Shown here piece by piece: positions 15,710 to 22,586 of a DNA stretch of 33,567 nucleotides. A program made the position numbers and the translations under genes. Position 1 is the first letter of the stretch. Each line of letters starts with the position of its first letter. Source of the DNA: Syntrophomonadaceae bacterium. GTDB lineage: Bacteria > Bacillota > Syntrophomonadia > Syntrophomonadales > Syntrophomonadaceae. Below the pieces are notes generated by a model. That model was not told the DNA's origin. It saw only the letters and a list, made by a program, of their open reading frames with translations, and did not search any database. The stretch covers positions 1-33,567 of the forward strand of contig JAAYCK010000013.1 of NCBI GenBank assembly GCA_012729835.1. Reading direction: 5' to 3'.

Positions 15710-16194
15710 GGGCTCACCACCAATCTCTTGTCTTCCTGGGGATCCTCAAAAATCAGATTATCCTGTTTATAGCGCTTTAACATGAAATGGGTCACTGTAC
15801 TCTGGACATTATCCAAGGTAGAGAGCTTATGGGAAATGAAGTCAGCGATATCCTTCATGGTCTCTCCGCAAACCATAACCGACAGATCATAGGTCCCGCT
15901 CATCAGATAAACACAGCGCACCTCGGGAAACCGGCAGATACGTTCGGCTACCCTGGAGAAGCCGAACTCCCGCTCTGGTGTAACCTTGACGTCTATCATG
16001 GCCATGGCACCATCACCATCGACCTTTTCCCAATTAATTACTGTATTATAACCCAGGATGACCTTGTCGGCTTCCATCTGCTGTATAATCGATGCTATCT
16101 TTGCCTCCTCCTCGTCCAACATGACTGCTATGGTGCGAGGACTTAGCCTGGCGTCGTTTTCCATCAACTGCAGGATCTTCTGCTTAAGTTCCAT
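15706..16194 (-). CDS. Lrp/AsnC family transcriptional regulator
   Basis: 162-aa protein with an N-terminal helix-turn-helix (about 1-55, LSPRTIAVMLDEEEAKIASIIQQME) and a C-terminal RAM ligand-binding/oligomerisation domain (about 65-150, with AMIDVKV, VYLMSGTYDLSVMV and VTHFMLKRYK). The start at 16194 has GGAGG seven bases upstream; an earlier in-frame start would lie in the T-box expression platform. It is the first gene of a two-gene operon with an aminotransferase behind a T-box leader. It probably senses an amino acid related to that pathway, but the ligand is unknown. Confidence 0.9.
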   Translation of the reverse strand: MELKQKILQLMENDARLSPRTIAVMLDEEEAKIASIIQQMEADKVILGYNTVINWEKVDGDGAMAMIDVKVTPEREFGFSRVAERICRFPEVRCVYLMSGTYDLSVMVCGETMKDIADFISHKLSTLDNVQSTVTHFMLKRYKQDNLIFEDPQEDKRLVVSP

Positions 16195-16237
16195 GGGGTC
16201 TCCTCCTTCATAATAGGTTTTAGAAAGTGCAATCAAT

Positions 16238-16479
16238 AAAAAAACCCTCATCCCCTGAAGGGACGAGAGTTGTTTTCCCGCGGTACCACCCTAATTGACT
16301 TATGTCCAACTTTGACCTGATAACGGCAGGTGCCGTCCGCCTTGGTGCCGTGTGGCCTTTCGACAGAACTCACAGGTGGCCTTCGTCAAACAGCTTGTTA
16401 CCGGCTCTCACCAATACCGGCTCTCTGCAAACGATCTGTTTACTACTATCCTGATCATCGATTTCATTATAATTTTATG
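16238..16479 (-). promoter_or_regulatory. T-box riboswitch of the Lrp-aminotransferase operon
   Basis: The minus strand carries the T-box sequence AGGGTGGTACCGCGG (16292-16278). It is followed by a terminator stem CTCTCGTCCC/GGGATGAGGG (16269-16260 and 16254-16245) and seven T residues. Upstream lies a Stem I with an AGTA motif, a GGTGAGAGCC apical segment, and lower arms CAGG/CCTG. The specifier loop reads GAAGGCCACCTG (16384-16373). The codon is either GCC (Ala, 16380-16378, followed by the usual purine) or GGC (Gly, 16381-16379). Uncharged tRNA would stabilise the antiterminator and turn on the operon. Confidence 0.93.
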
Positions 16480-16485
16480 CTCCAA

Positions 16486-16514
16486 ATCCTATCACTTAGC
16501 ATTCTCACAGTCAA
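16486..16514 (-). promoter_or_regulatory. Promoter of the T-box operon
   Basis: On the minus strand, TTGACT (16514-16509), a 17-base spacer, TAGGAT (16491-16486), just upstream of Stem I. A TATAAT at 16470-16465 is an alternative -10 box. Confidence 0.55.
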
Positions 16515-16623
16515 GCACTTTTGTATGTTCATCTTTGTATTGTTTATTTTGGTACAAACCAGTACTAAATTTGCTGATTTTGCATATTTATAGTCTAGAT
16601 TTTGCTGTGGAGGTGCATAACAC

Positions 16624-16899
16624 TTGTGTTCGATGCAATGCCTTAACAAAGAAGAATACCGGGTAGCCCAGCGAGTAAACCACTATTTCAAGTGTGATGA
16701 TATGAGCTTTCAGGATAAGTTGTTTAACGCCATACTTATCGCCCAATATGAGCTGGAAGTCCATCATTATGCGGGTGATGAAGAGCGCAAAAAAATTGCC
16801 CGGTTTAAAAATATACTCGACGGTCTGCTGCATAAGATCAGCGTGTATGGAATGCCGTCAATAGCGACCGCTGCGGAGGATGGAATAGGTCAGGAATAA
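16624..16899 (+). CDS. Small protein of unknown function
   Basis: 91 aa, predicted helical and cytoplasmic, containing CDDMSFQDKLFNAILIAQYELEVHHYAGDEERKKIARFKNILDGLL. It starts at TTG 16624, with GGAGG ten bases upstream; ATG at 16633 is an alternative with poorer spacing. An in-frame stop directly precedes the start. Its last 42 bases overlap the 3' end of the convergent ABC1 kinase gene. Codon use looks like that of the neighbours. I recognise no family. Confidence 0.65.
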   Translation: MCSMQCLNKEEYRVAQRVNHYFKCDDMSFQDKLFNAILIAQYELEVHHYAGDEERKKIARFKNILDGLLHKISVYGMPSIATAAEDGIGQE

Positions 16900-18519
16900 T
16901 CCCAATACTATGCCGACTGCAAATCCTAATTGTACAATTGGCAGACTGGTTAAAAGCGAGCTGTTGCTTTGGCCTGCTACCAGTGCGGTTCCTACGATAA
17001 TAGCTGCCAATATAATGGCCAGGGATAAACGATTGGACATAATATCCACTTTTGCGGTAAGCTGCTGAATATTTAAATGCTCCATTTTCACCTTGATTTT
17101 CCCATCTTCAGTCATTTTCAGGATACCCATGATTTCACGCGGCAGTTCCCTGCCCAGTTCGGCATAGTCCTGCCATACTCCCAGCAGTTCACCACTTATC
17201 CGCCTAGGAGCATATTTTCTCAGCATCAGCCTTTTTCCGTATGGTTCAGCAATCTTCACAATACTTAGATTAGGGTCTAATTGCCCGGCAATGTTTTCTA
17301 CGGTAATCAGCATCTTCACCATTAAGGAGAGTTCCACCGGCAGTCGCATCTGGTAATGCATAGACAGGTCAAGAAGTTCCGACATTGCGCTGACCAGGTC
17401 GATCTGGCCTAGTGGAACACCATAGTATTTCTGTTGTAATCGGGCTACATCCCTGCGCAATTCGTAATGGTTCACATCCCCTTTAGCAATAGCTATATCT
17501 TGCAGGGCCCGGGTAACTCGGTCTACGTTGTATTGCATCATGCCAATGACCAGTTCCATGCCCTTTTCTCTGATCGAGTTATCGATAACCCCGACTTGAC
17601 CGAAGTCATAAATTACTATGGTTTCGCCCTCAGCAATGGCAATGTTGCCGGGATGGGGATCGGCATGGAAAAATCCAAATTCATAGACCTGTTTGAACAA
17701 TACATCAACCAGATTAGTGGCTATTCTTTCCGTGTCGTAGTTTGCCCGGTGCAGCGCATTAAAATCAGATATCTTTATCCCCTCAATATATTCCATGGTC
17801 AGAACCCTTCTTGTGGAGTTCGCCCAGATAATGCGCGGGATAACTACCTTATCGTACTTTTCGAAATTATGATAGAAGATATCAGCATTGCGAGCCTCCT
17901 GATGAAAATCCAGTTCTTTTTTTAAGGATTCACCAAGTTCAACAACTACCTCACTCACATGATGCAACTTACCCCATGCACTCCTTTTCTCAAAGACCCG
18001 GGATAGTTCAAGCAGTATTTCAAGATCAGTATAGATCAACTTTTCTATACCCGGCCTTTGCACCTTAATTACCACCCTGCGCCCATCGGGAAGAATTGCT
18101 TCATGCACCTGAGCGATGGAAGCTGCCGCAATCGGCTCAGGGTTTATCCAGGTAAAACTCTGTTCCGGAACTAACCCTTCCTCTTCAATCACCTTTCTTA
18201 CAATGCCATAAGGTATGGGTGCCACATGGTCCTGGAGCTTTTCCAGTTCAGAAATATATGCGGAAGGCATCAGATCGGGACGGGTACTTATGAGCTGACC
18301 CAACTTCACATAGGTTGGCCCCAGTTCTTCCAGGGCATGTCGCAGCCTTATCGCCGTGCTATGCCCACGGAGGTTCTTCTCGATATCCGTGTCTTCCTTC
18401 CACCATGGCCAGTCCATCTGTTCAATGATGAAGCCAAAGCCGTTTCTGACCAGTATATTGGCTATTTCCCGGTAACGCGGTAATCTACGTATGCGGTTAT
18501 ATGACTTGGTAAGAAACAA
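16858..18519 (-). CDS. ABC1/AarF/UbiB-family atypical protein kinase
   Basis: 553 aa. The ABC1 core is complete. It has the KxGQ-type motif YVKLGQLISTRPDLMP (about 71-86), an ASIAQVHEA loop, the lysine in VVIKVQRPG, ELDFHQEARNA, HADPHPGN for the catalytic loop, and YDFGQVG for the metal-binding DFG. The C-terminus has two membrane helices (LSLAIILAAIIVGTALVAG and LGFAVGIVLGLFLTYSIL). The start is TTG 18519, with GGAGG seven bases upstream. In aerobes UbiB supports ubiquinone synthesis; an anaerobic Firmicute would not need that, so the role may concern membrane lipid or another isoprenoid. It lies 92 bases downstream of a phasin-like gene on the same strand. Confidence 0.92.
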   Translation of the reverse strand: MFLTKSYNRIRRLPRYREIANILVRNGFGFIIEQMDWPWWKEDTDIEKNLRGHSTAIRLRHALEELGPTYVKLGQLISTRPDLMPSAYISELEKLQDHVAPIPYGIVRKVIEEEGLVPEQSFTWINPEPIAAASIAQVHEAILPDGRRVVIKVQRPGIEKLIYTDLEILLELSRVFEKRSAWGKLHHVSEVVVELGESLKKELDFHQEARNADIFYHNFEKYDKVVIPRIIWANSTRRVLTMEYIEGIKISDFNALHRANYDTERIATNLVDVLFKQVYEFGFFHADPHPGNIAIAEGETIVIYDFGQVGVIDNSIREKGMELVIGMMQYNVDRVTRALQDIAIAKGDVNHYELRRDVARLQQKYYGVPLGQIDLVSAMSELLDLSMHYQMRLPVELSLMVKMLITVENIAGQLDPNLSIVKIAEPYGKRLMLRKYAPRRISGELLGVWQDYAELGRELPREIMGILKMTEDGKIKVKMEHLNIQQLTAKVDIMSNRLSLAIILAAIIVGTALVAGQSNSSLLTSLPIVQLGFAVGIVLGLFLTYSILRSGRY

Positions 18520-18551
18520 TTATTGTCCTCCAAACAGTGCACATAGCACTA

Positions 18552-18574
18552 CTGCCGGGGATAAAGCCCGGCAG
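18552..18574 (-). other. Intercistronic hairpin between the phasin-like and ABC1 kinase genes
   Basis: Stem CTGCCGGG/CCCGGCAG (18552-18559 and 18567-18574). No U-tract follows on the minus strand, so it is more likely an RNA-stability or processing element than a terminator. Confidence 0.5.
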
Positions 18575-18611
18575 CATAATTGTTGATTCAAATATTTATT
18601 AAACTATGTCT

Positions 18612-18908
18612 CTACTGTTGCCCAAGTTTTGCTTCCAGTTCCTTTACCCGGGCTTCCAGAGCATCGAAGTCGGATTTTCTGACAAAGGAGAAATCGCTGC
18701 GCATTTCGTTGATCTCGTCACGGACCATGTTGCGCATTTCTTTTCTTTCCTCTTCGCCCTTCTTAATAGCATCCTCTATAAATTGCTTAGCTTCTTCCCG
18801 GCTGGTCTCACCCTTGGCAATCATTTCATCATAGAGCTTTTCAGCCTTTTCACGGGTCATACTCATGGCTCCCAAGCCGAGATAGAAAGCTTCTTTAAAT
18901 ATACTCAT
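18612..18908 (-). CDS. Phasin-like / polyhydroxyalkanoate synthesis regulator-type protein
   Basis: 98-aa protein. A short hydrophobic start (MSIFKEAFYLGLGAMSMTREKAEKLYDEMIAKGE) leads into a long amphipathic helix and a terminal coiled coil (SDFDALEARVKELEAKL). This layout is that of small phasin-superfamily proteins often labelled polyhydroxyalkanoate synthesis regulators. The start at 18908 has AGGAGGG eight bases upstream. It precedes the ABC1 kinase gene, a pairing I recall from other Firmicutes and Actinobacteria. A role in coating polymer granules is only an inference; no PHA synthase is in the window. Confidence 0.8.
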   Translation of the reverse strand: MSIFKEAFYLGLGAMSMTREKAEKLYDEMIAKGETSREEAKQFIEDAIKKGEEERKEMRNMVRDEINEMRSDFSFVRKSDFDALEARVKELEAKLGQQ

Positions 18909-19027
18909 CAAAAATACCCTCCTTTGTGATATCAATATCTATTATGTGGTAAGCATAACACAATATACCCCTGTTTTCTATCCTGTGCCGCTAGCAGCAC
19001 TTCTATTCAAAAAAAGCTGATAACACC

Positions 19028-19056
19028 TTGATTTTCATTCGCAGTGCTATTATAAT
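19028..19056 (+). promoter_or_regulatory. Promoter of tRNA-Lys
   Basis: TTGATT (19028-19033), a 17-base spacer, TATAAT (19051-19056), 22 bases before the tRNA 5' end. Confidence 0.8.
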
Positions 19057-19077
19057 ACTAATTGCACGTTTACTTTT

Positions 19078-19154
19078 GGGCCATTAGCTCAACTAGGCAG
19101 AGCAGCTGACTCTTAATCAGAAGGTTGAAGGTTCGATTCCTTCATGGCCCACCA
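19078..19154 (+). tRNA. tRNA-Lys (anticodon CTT)
   Basis: 77 bases including an encoded CCA. The acceptor is GGGCCAT/ATGGCCC, the D-arm GCTC/GAGC, and the T-arm GAAGG/CCTTC with loop TTCGATT. The anticodon loop is CTCTTAA, reading AAG (Lys). In this fold the anticodon stem's outermost pair (27-43) is G-A; the other four pairs are sound. It is a single gene with its own promoter and terminator. Confidence 0.95.
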
Positions 19155-19168
19155 TTAAATTAAAAAAT

Positions 19169-19191
19169 ACCGGCAAATTGCCGGTTTTTTT
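19169..19191. terminator. Terminator shared by tRNA-Lys and the SprA-like gene
   Basis: Stem ACCGGC/GCCGGT (19169-19174 and 19180-19185) with seven T on the plus strand and TATTTTTT on the minus strand. It can stop both the tRNA transcript and the convergent gene ending at 19231. Confidence 0.85.
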
Positions 19192-19230
19192 GCATTATGG
19201 ACGTTTACAATTGTCGAATTGTTATATGAG

Positions 19231-20136
19231 CTAAGCTACAACGTCGAGTATAATAAACATTCGTGAGGAATAATTGCGCTGTTCCTGAACCAGTTTTTTG
19301 TGTTTTTCGTAGGAAACCATGTTGGGGCCCATACTCTTATTGGTCTCTTCACTGATAATAGCAGTCCGGCTGGCTAAATCCAGGGAGGCCTGGTTTATCT
19401 GCGATTGCCTGCCTTTTGTGAGTTTTTCTAAAACACCCATTCTCTTCTTTTGCCCGGGTTCTAGAGTCTCAACTTCATCATCCGGCTCTTCGATTGGTTG
19501 TGAATATGGATTATAATCCGATATCTTGGTAATCTCACCCTTTAGCGGGAAGCTGATGAAGTAGTTCTTTTGATATTCTTGGTTGCTCACCTTTGCCATT
19601 TCACTTCTAGCAGCCTGTTGTATCTGTGCAGCCCGAGCGGCTACAGCAGCATCCTGAGCTGAAGGGTCAGCAGGTGCCAGGGCAGCTCGTTTTACCCGTT
19701 CCATTATCCGAATGGTCTCTTCAGGAGTACGACCTTGCGGAGCGTTGATGGGGACATCGCCGGCTACCACATATCTCCTGCCATCAGGTCCGGTTTCATA
19801 GTCATAACTAATGGCGCCGGCATACTGCCCCGCGACTGCTTTATGCGCTTGTTCGTGGGCTGTTATCTGCCGTTCAGCCTTCCCCATCTTATCAACAATG
19901 ATTTGATCGTTTAGATCCGCTTGTTTTTTCTGCTGTTGATCAGTAGAAGCTGCCGGGTTACCCGAGCCGACTTTAACACTCTTCTTGTCCTTGGTTACTT
20001 CATTATTACCAATAGTAACATCGATCAGATTACCGAAAGAACTGAGCGTTGATCTAACCGGTTTGCTATAATGTTTGGACGCTAGTTTGGAATATATGCT
20101 GGGGATGTTGCTATAGGGAGTGCTTCCAACTTTCAT
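19231..20136 (-). CDS. SprA-related putative zinc metalloprotease
   Basis: 301 aa. The centre matches the SprA-related (CJM1_0395-type) family. It has ERQITAHEQAHKAVAGQYAG with the zinc-type HExxH motif HEQAH (94-98), then SYDYETGPDGRRYVVAGDVPI, then IRIMERVKRAALAPADPSAQDAAVAARAAQIQ. No signal peptide or membrane segment is visible. The N-terminal 85 residues and the C-terminus are polar and low in structure. The start at 20136 follows GGGAGG. It is monocistronic with a terminator at 19169-19191. Protease activity is inferred from the motif and has, to my knowledge, not been demonstrated generally for the family. Confidence 0.88.
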   Translation of the reverse strand: MKVGSTPYSNIPSIYSKLASKHYSKPVRSTLSSFGNLIDVTIGNNEVTKDKKSVKVGSGNPAASTDQQQKKQADLNDQIIVDKMGKAERQITAHEQAHKAVAGQYAGAISYDYETGPDGRRYVVAGDVPINAPQGRTPEETIRIMERVKRAALAPADPSAQDAAVAARAAQIQQAARSEMAKVSNQEYQKNYFISFPLKGEITKISDYNPYSQPIEEPDDEVETLEPGQKKRMGVLEKLTKGRQSQINQASLDLASRTAIISEETNKSMGPNMVSYEKHKKLVQEQRNYSSRMFIILDVVA

Positions 20137-20208
20137 CTTGTCATCCTCCCTTTCCCTTTACTATATATATTTTATCACGAATTATTTATCATAGTTTAAG
20201 TGTCAAAA

Positions 20209-20234
20209 TAAAAAAGCACTGCCTCAAGCAGTGC
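20209..20234 (-). terminator. Intrinsic terminator of the 48-aa gene
   Basis: Stem GCACTGC/GCAGTGC (20216-20222 and 20228-20234), loop of five, followed by TTTTTTATTTT on the minus strand. It lies 22 bases after the small gene's stop. Confidence 0.85.
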
Positions 20235-20256
20235 ATTTACATGAAAACACTATATA

Positions 20257-20403
20257 TCATTTTCCCAATTCATCGGCCAGTGCCTTGCTCTTTTCCGACA
20301 GGATCATGGCAAGATTAGCAGCATCCTTGTTCTTACCCAGAATGAGGGTCGCTGCCAGGTCGGCAAAAAGGTTTTTGAGTTCGATGAATAACTTAGTAAT
20401 CAT
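20257..20403 (-). CDS. 48-aa small protein, unknown function
   Basis: A short reading frame with ATG at 20403, GGAGG ten bases upstream and a TGA ending at 20257. The product starts MITKLFIELKNLFADLAATL and ends SEKSKALADELGK. It is predicted to be two amphipathic helices joined by a GKNKD turn. It has its own candidate promoter (20504-20532) and a strong terminator (20209-20234), so it is an independent transcription unit. No family is recognised. The plus-strand frame over the same bases has no ribosome binding site and no terminator. Confidence 0.75.
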   Translation of the reverse strand: MITKLFIELKNLFADLAATLILGKNKDAANLAMILSEKSKALADELGK

Positions 20404-20503
20404 TTGTATCATACCTCCATTCCATGGTTTGGAATTATGATGCCAACAACAATAATGTCTATTTAATATACATAATATGTCTGTTGAGTAATCTTGCCTA
20501 CAT

Positions 20504-20532
20504 TATATAACATAACTCAAAATTTTTCGCAA
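20504..20532 (-). promoter_or_regulatory. Candidate promoter of the 48-aa gene
   Basis: On the minus strand, TTGCGA (20532-20527), a 17-base spacer, TATATA (20509-20504), overlapping TATAAT (20507-20502). The leader would be about 90 bases. Confidence 0.5.
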
Positions 20533-20547
20533 AAAAATTGGTGCCGA

Positions 20548-21309
20548 TTATTCTAAATATATACCGATTGGGCAGTGATCCGACCCTTTTATTTCATCAA
20601 GTATAACACAATCAAGTATTCCGTTCGCCAAGTTTTCTGTGACATAAAAGTAATCGATTCGCCACCCTACATTCTTCTCCCTGGCCCGCATCCTATAGCT
20701 CCACCAGGAGTACTGGACCTTGTCGGGGTACATATAACGAAAAGCATCTAGATATCCATGTCCCAGGAACCTATCCAGGATTTCTCTTTCTGCCGGCAGG
20801 AATCCTGATCTCTTGGCATTCGCTCGAGGGTTTTTTAGGTCCATCTCTCGGTGTGCGGTATTAAAGTCCCCGCAGATTATAAGCCGTGGTCGCGTTTTTT
20901 TCAGCTCTTCACAATAATCAATCAACGCTTCATAAAATTCAAACTTATATTGAAGGCGTTCCTCGTCCATTTGGCCGTTGGGGAAATATACGTTGAGCAA
21001 GGTAAACCCTTCATGCTCGGTTATCAGCAAGCGTCCCTCACAATCGAAACGTTTAATGCCTATACGGTCGGTCACGCTATAAACTGTATCCTTAACAAAG
21101 GTTGCTACTCCACTGTAGCCCTTGCGCATTCCCGAATTCCAATAGGTTGTATACCCAGTTGGAGCAGTGAGTGCTGAAGAGAGCTGGCCAGGGTTCGCCT
21201 TGATCTCCTGCAGACACAGGATATCAGGCTGCTCGGCATGAAGCCAATCCAAGAAACCTTTGCCTTCAATAGAACGTATCCCATTGACATTCCAGGAGAT
21301 GATCTTCAG
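20548..21309 (-). CDS. xth: Exodeoxyribonuclease III, apparently with a CTG start
   Basis: 253-aa Mg-dependent AP endonuclease/3'-5' exonuclease for base-excision repair. Family motifs are SWNVNGIR with N7, CLQEIK with the catalytic Glu35, LLNVYFPNG, CGDFNTAH and the C-terminal SDHCPIGI with Asp-His. These N-terminal motifs can only be included if translation starts at CTG 21309, which has AGGGAGGGG six bases upstream. No ATG, GTG or TTG lies between it and the in-frame stop six codons earlier. The first ordinary start (TTG 21252) would remove N7 and ten or more core residues. Length with CTG matches ExoA of Bacillus. The gene is transcribed alone. Confidence 0.92.
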   Translation of the reverse strand: MKIISWNVNGIRSIEGKGFLDWLHAEQPDILCLQEIKANPGQLSSALTAPTGYTTYWNSGMRKGYSGVATFVKDTVYSVTDRIGIKRFDCEGRLLITEHEGFTLLNVYFPNGQMDEERLQYKFEFYEALIDYCEELKKTRPRLIICGDFNTAHREMDLKNPRANAKRSGFLPAEREILDRFLGHGYLDAFRYMYPDKVQYSWWSYRMRAREKNVGWRIDYFYVTENLANGILDCVILDEIKGSDHCPIGIYLE

Positions 21310-21693
21310 TTTTTTCCCCTCCCTTTATGGTATTAACAATAAACTAACACAGAACATGTAAATCGTCATTAAAGACATGTTAAAAAAGCAAAAGCCGGAG
21401 TCATCCGTCTTTTGCTTGTCAAAGAAGGAGCAGACCGAGCAAAAATGACGAAGGTAAGCTACGAAAACAAGTCTTACATTTGAGGCTAGAATGATAAGCC
21501 ACCCCAATGTTCTGGTTTGAAGATGTCTACGGTGATCCCGTTAGCAGAACCTCAAACTGAGGCACAAGCAAGCCCCGCGATTGAGGCGTACTTAGCGTAC
21601 GTCGATTGAGCGGAGCTTGAGAAGTAACGATGAGATTCGTCTTTTTTGACGGTCTGAGCCGGAATAATCCGGACTTAAAGCGTTTAATCGCTC
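21310..21693 (-). ncRNA. Structured non-coding element with terminator, downstream of mrp
   Basis: No gene is visible. On the minus strand a long-range helix pairs CAGACCG and GACGAA (21656-21650 and 21641-21636) with CGGTCTG and TTCGTC (21437-21431 and 21452-21447), with AAAAA/TTTTT pairs between. Inside are CCTCA/TGAGG (21550-21554 and 21558-21562), GTAC-containing palindromes near 21586-21602 and GTTCTG/CAGAAC. Outside are CCGGA/TCCGG (21659-21672) and a strong terminator (21382-21417). It may be a small RNA, a long structured 3' UTR of mrp or a small mobile repeat. The strand is inferred from the terminator. Confidence 0.5.
21382..21417 (-). terminator. Intrinsic terminator at the end of the structured element
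   Basis: Stem AAGCAAAAG/CTTTTGCTT (21386-21394 and 21409-21417) with inner CGGA/TCCG, loop of four and one mismatch. On the minus strand it is followed by six T. Confidence 0.85.
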
Positions 21694-22527
21694 TTAGTCT
21701 AACTTCTTTTCGAGTTTACTTATGATTTCCTTCATCTCTACAGCATCGTACTCTTCTATTCTTCCTGAGTCGGTAAGAGCATTGAGGTGAGTATCCCAAC
21801 CCATGTTGCCCAGGAAATCTATACCAGTCTCAACAGCTACCTTTTCACCCTGCGGTGGTCCGAAGATCTCCAGTTTCTCTTGGCAATGTGAACAAACTGC
21901 GTAGCTCATATTCTCTATTAAGCCTAGGATAGGTATGTTCATCTTTTGTGTCATCTTGATAGTCTTCTTGACTACCAGGAAAGACAGGTCCTGGGGTGAG
22001 GATACGATCACTATGCCGGTTACCGGGAGCGTTTGCATAACGGTCAGCGGAACATCACCAGTACCTGGCGGCAAATCAACGATCATATAATCCAGGTCTC
22101 GCCAATCCACTTCCTCCCAGAACTGTTTTACTGCCCCTGCCAGCATAGGACCTCTCCATATAACCGGATCGTCCTCGTTGGGTAGGAAAAAATTTATGGA
22201 CATGATCTTAATCCCCAACTTGGATGTTGGCGGAACCATACCAAAATCAGTGGCCTGAATCTTGGGCTTACTTATTCCAAAAGCCTTGGGCTGACTGGGT
22301 CCGGTAATATCGGCGTCCAGAATACCGACCTTTTTGCCTTGCTTGGCAAGAGTAGCAGCCAGAAGCCCGGTTACTGATGATTTACCCACGCCTCCTTTGC
22401 CGCTCATTACTACGATAACATTTCGGATGTCATTAAAAGCTCCCAATAATGCTTTGCTATCATCACATTGGTCGGGAGTGGAACCACAACTGCCCTGCGA
22501 TGGGCATCCGTTGCAATTATCTGCCAT
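21694..22527 (-). CDS. apbC: Mrp/NBP35-family ATP-binding iron-sulfur carrier
   Basis: 277-aa P-loop ATPase of the Mrp/ApbC group, thought to carry or insert iron-sulfur clusters into apoproteins. A cysteine-rich N-terminus (C5, C8, C14, C21) precedes the deviant Walker A MSGKGGVGKSS (41-51). DADITGPS, IVDLPPGTGD and the family's C-terminal C-x2-C (CSHCQEK) follow. The start at 22527 follows AAGGAG. The gene's 3' side holds the structured element at 21310-21693. It would serve the many Fe-S proteins of an anaerobe, such as IorA and RlmD here, but that link is only functional inference. Confidence 0.93.
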   Translation of the reverse strand: MADNCNGCPSQGSCGSTPDQCDDSKALLGAFNDIRNVIVVMSGKGGVGKSSVTGLLAATLAKQGKKVGILDADITGPSQPKAFGISKPKIQATDFGMVPPTSKLGIKIMSINFFLPNEDDPVIWRGPMLAGAVKQFWEEVDWRDLDYMIVDLPPGTGDVPLTVMQTLPVTGIVIVSSPQDLSFLVVKKTIKMTQKMNIPILGLIENMSYAVCSHCQEKLEIFGPPQGEKVAVETGIDFLGNMGWDTHLNALTDSGRIEEYDAVEMKEIISKLEKKLD

Positions 22528-22586
22528 TTTATGTCTCCTTTCCGAGCTTTACGTCTCTACTATTATACAACATAGTTTTAATAGAA

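Noticed and set aside
16467-16649. Minus-strand reading frame upstream of the T-box
   Set aside because: It overlaps the T-box promoter, has no ribosome binding site and shows no protein-like features.
20231-20440. Plus-strand reading frame over the 48-aa gene
   Set aside because: No ribosome binding site; the minus-strand frame has a site, a promoter and a terminator.
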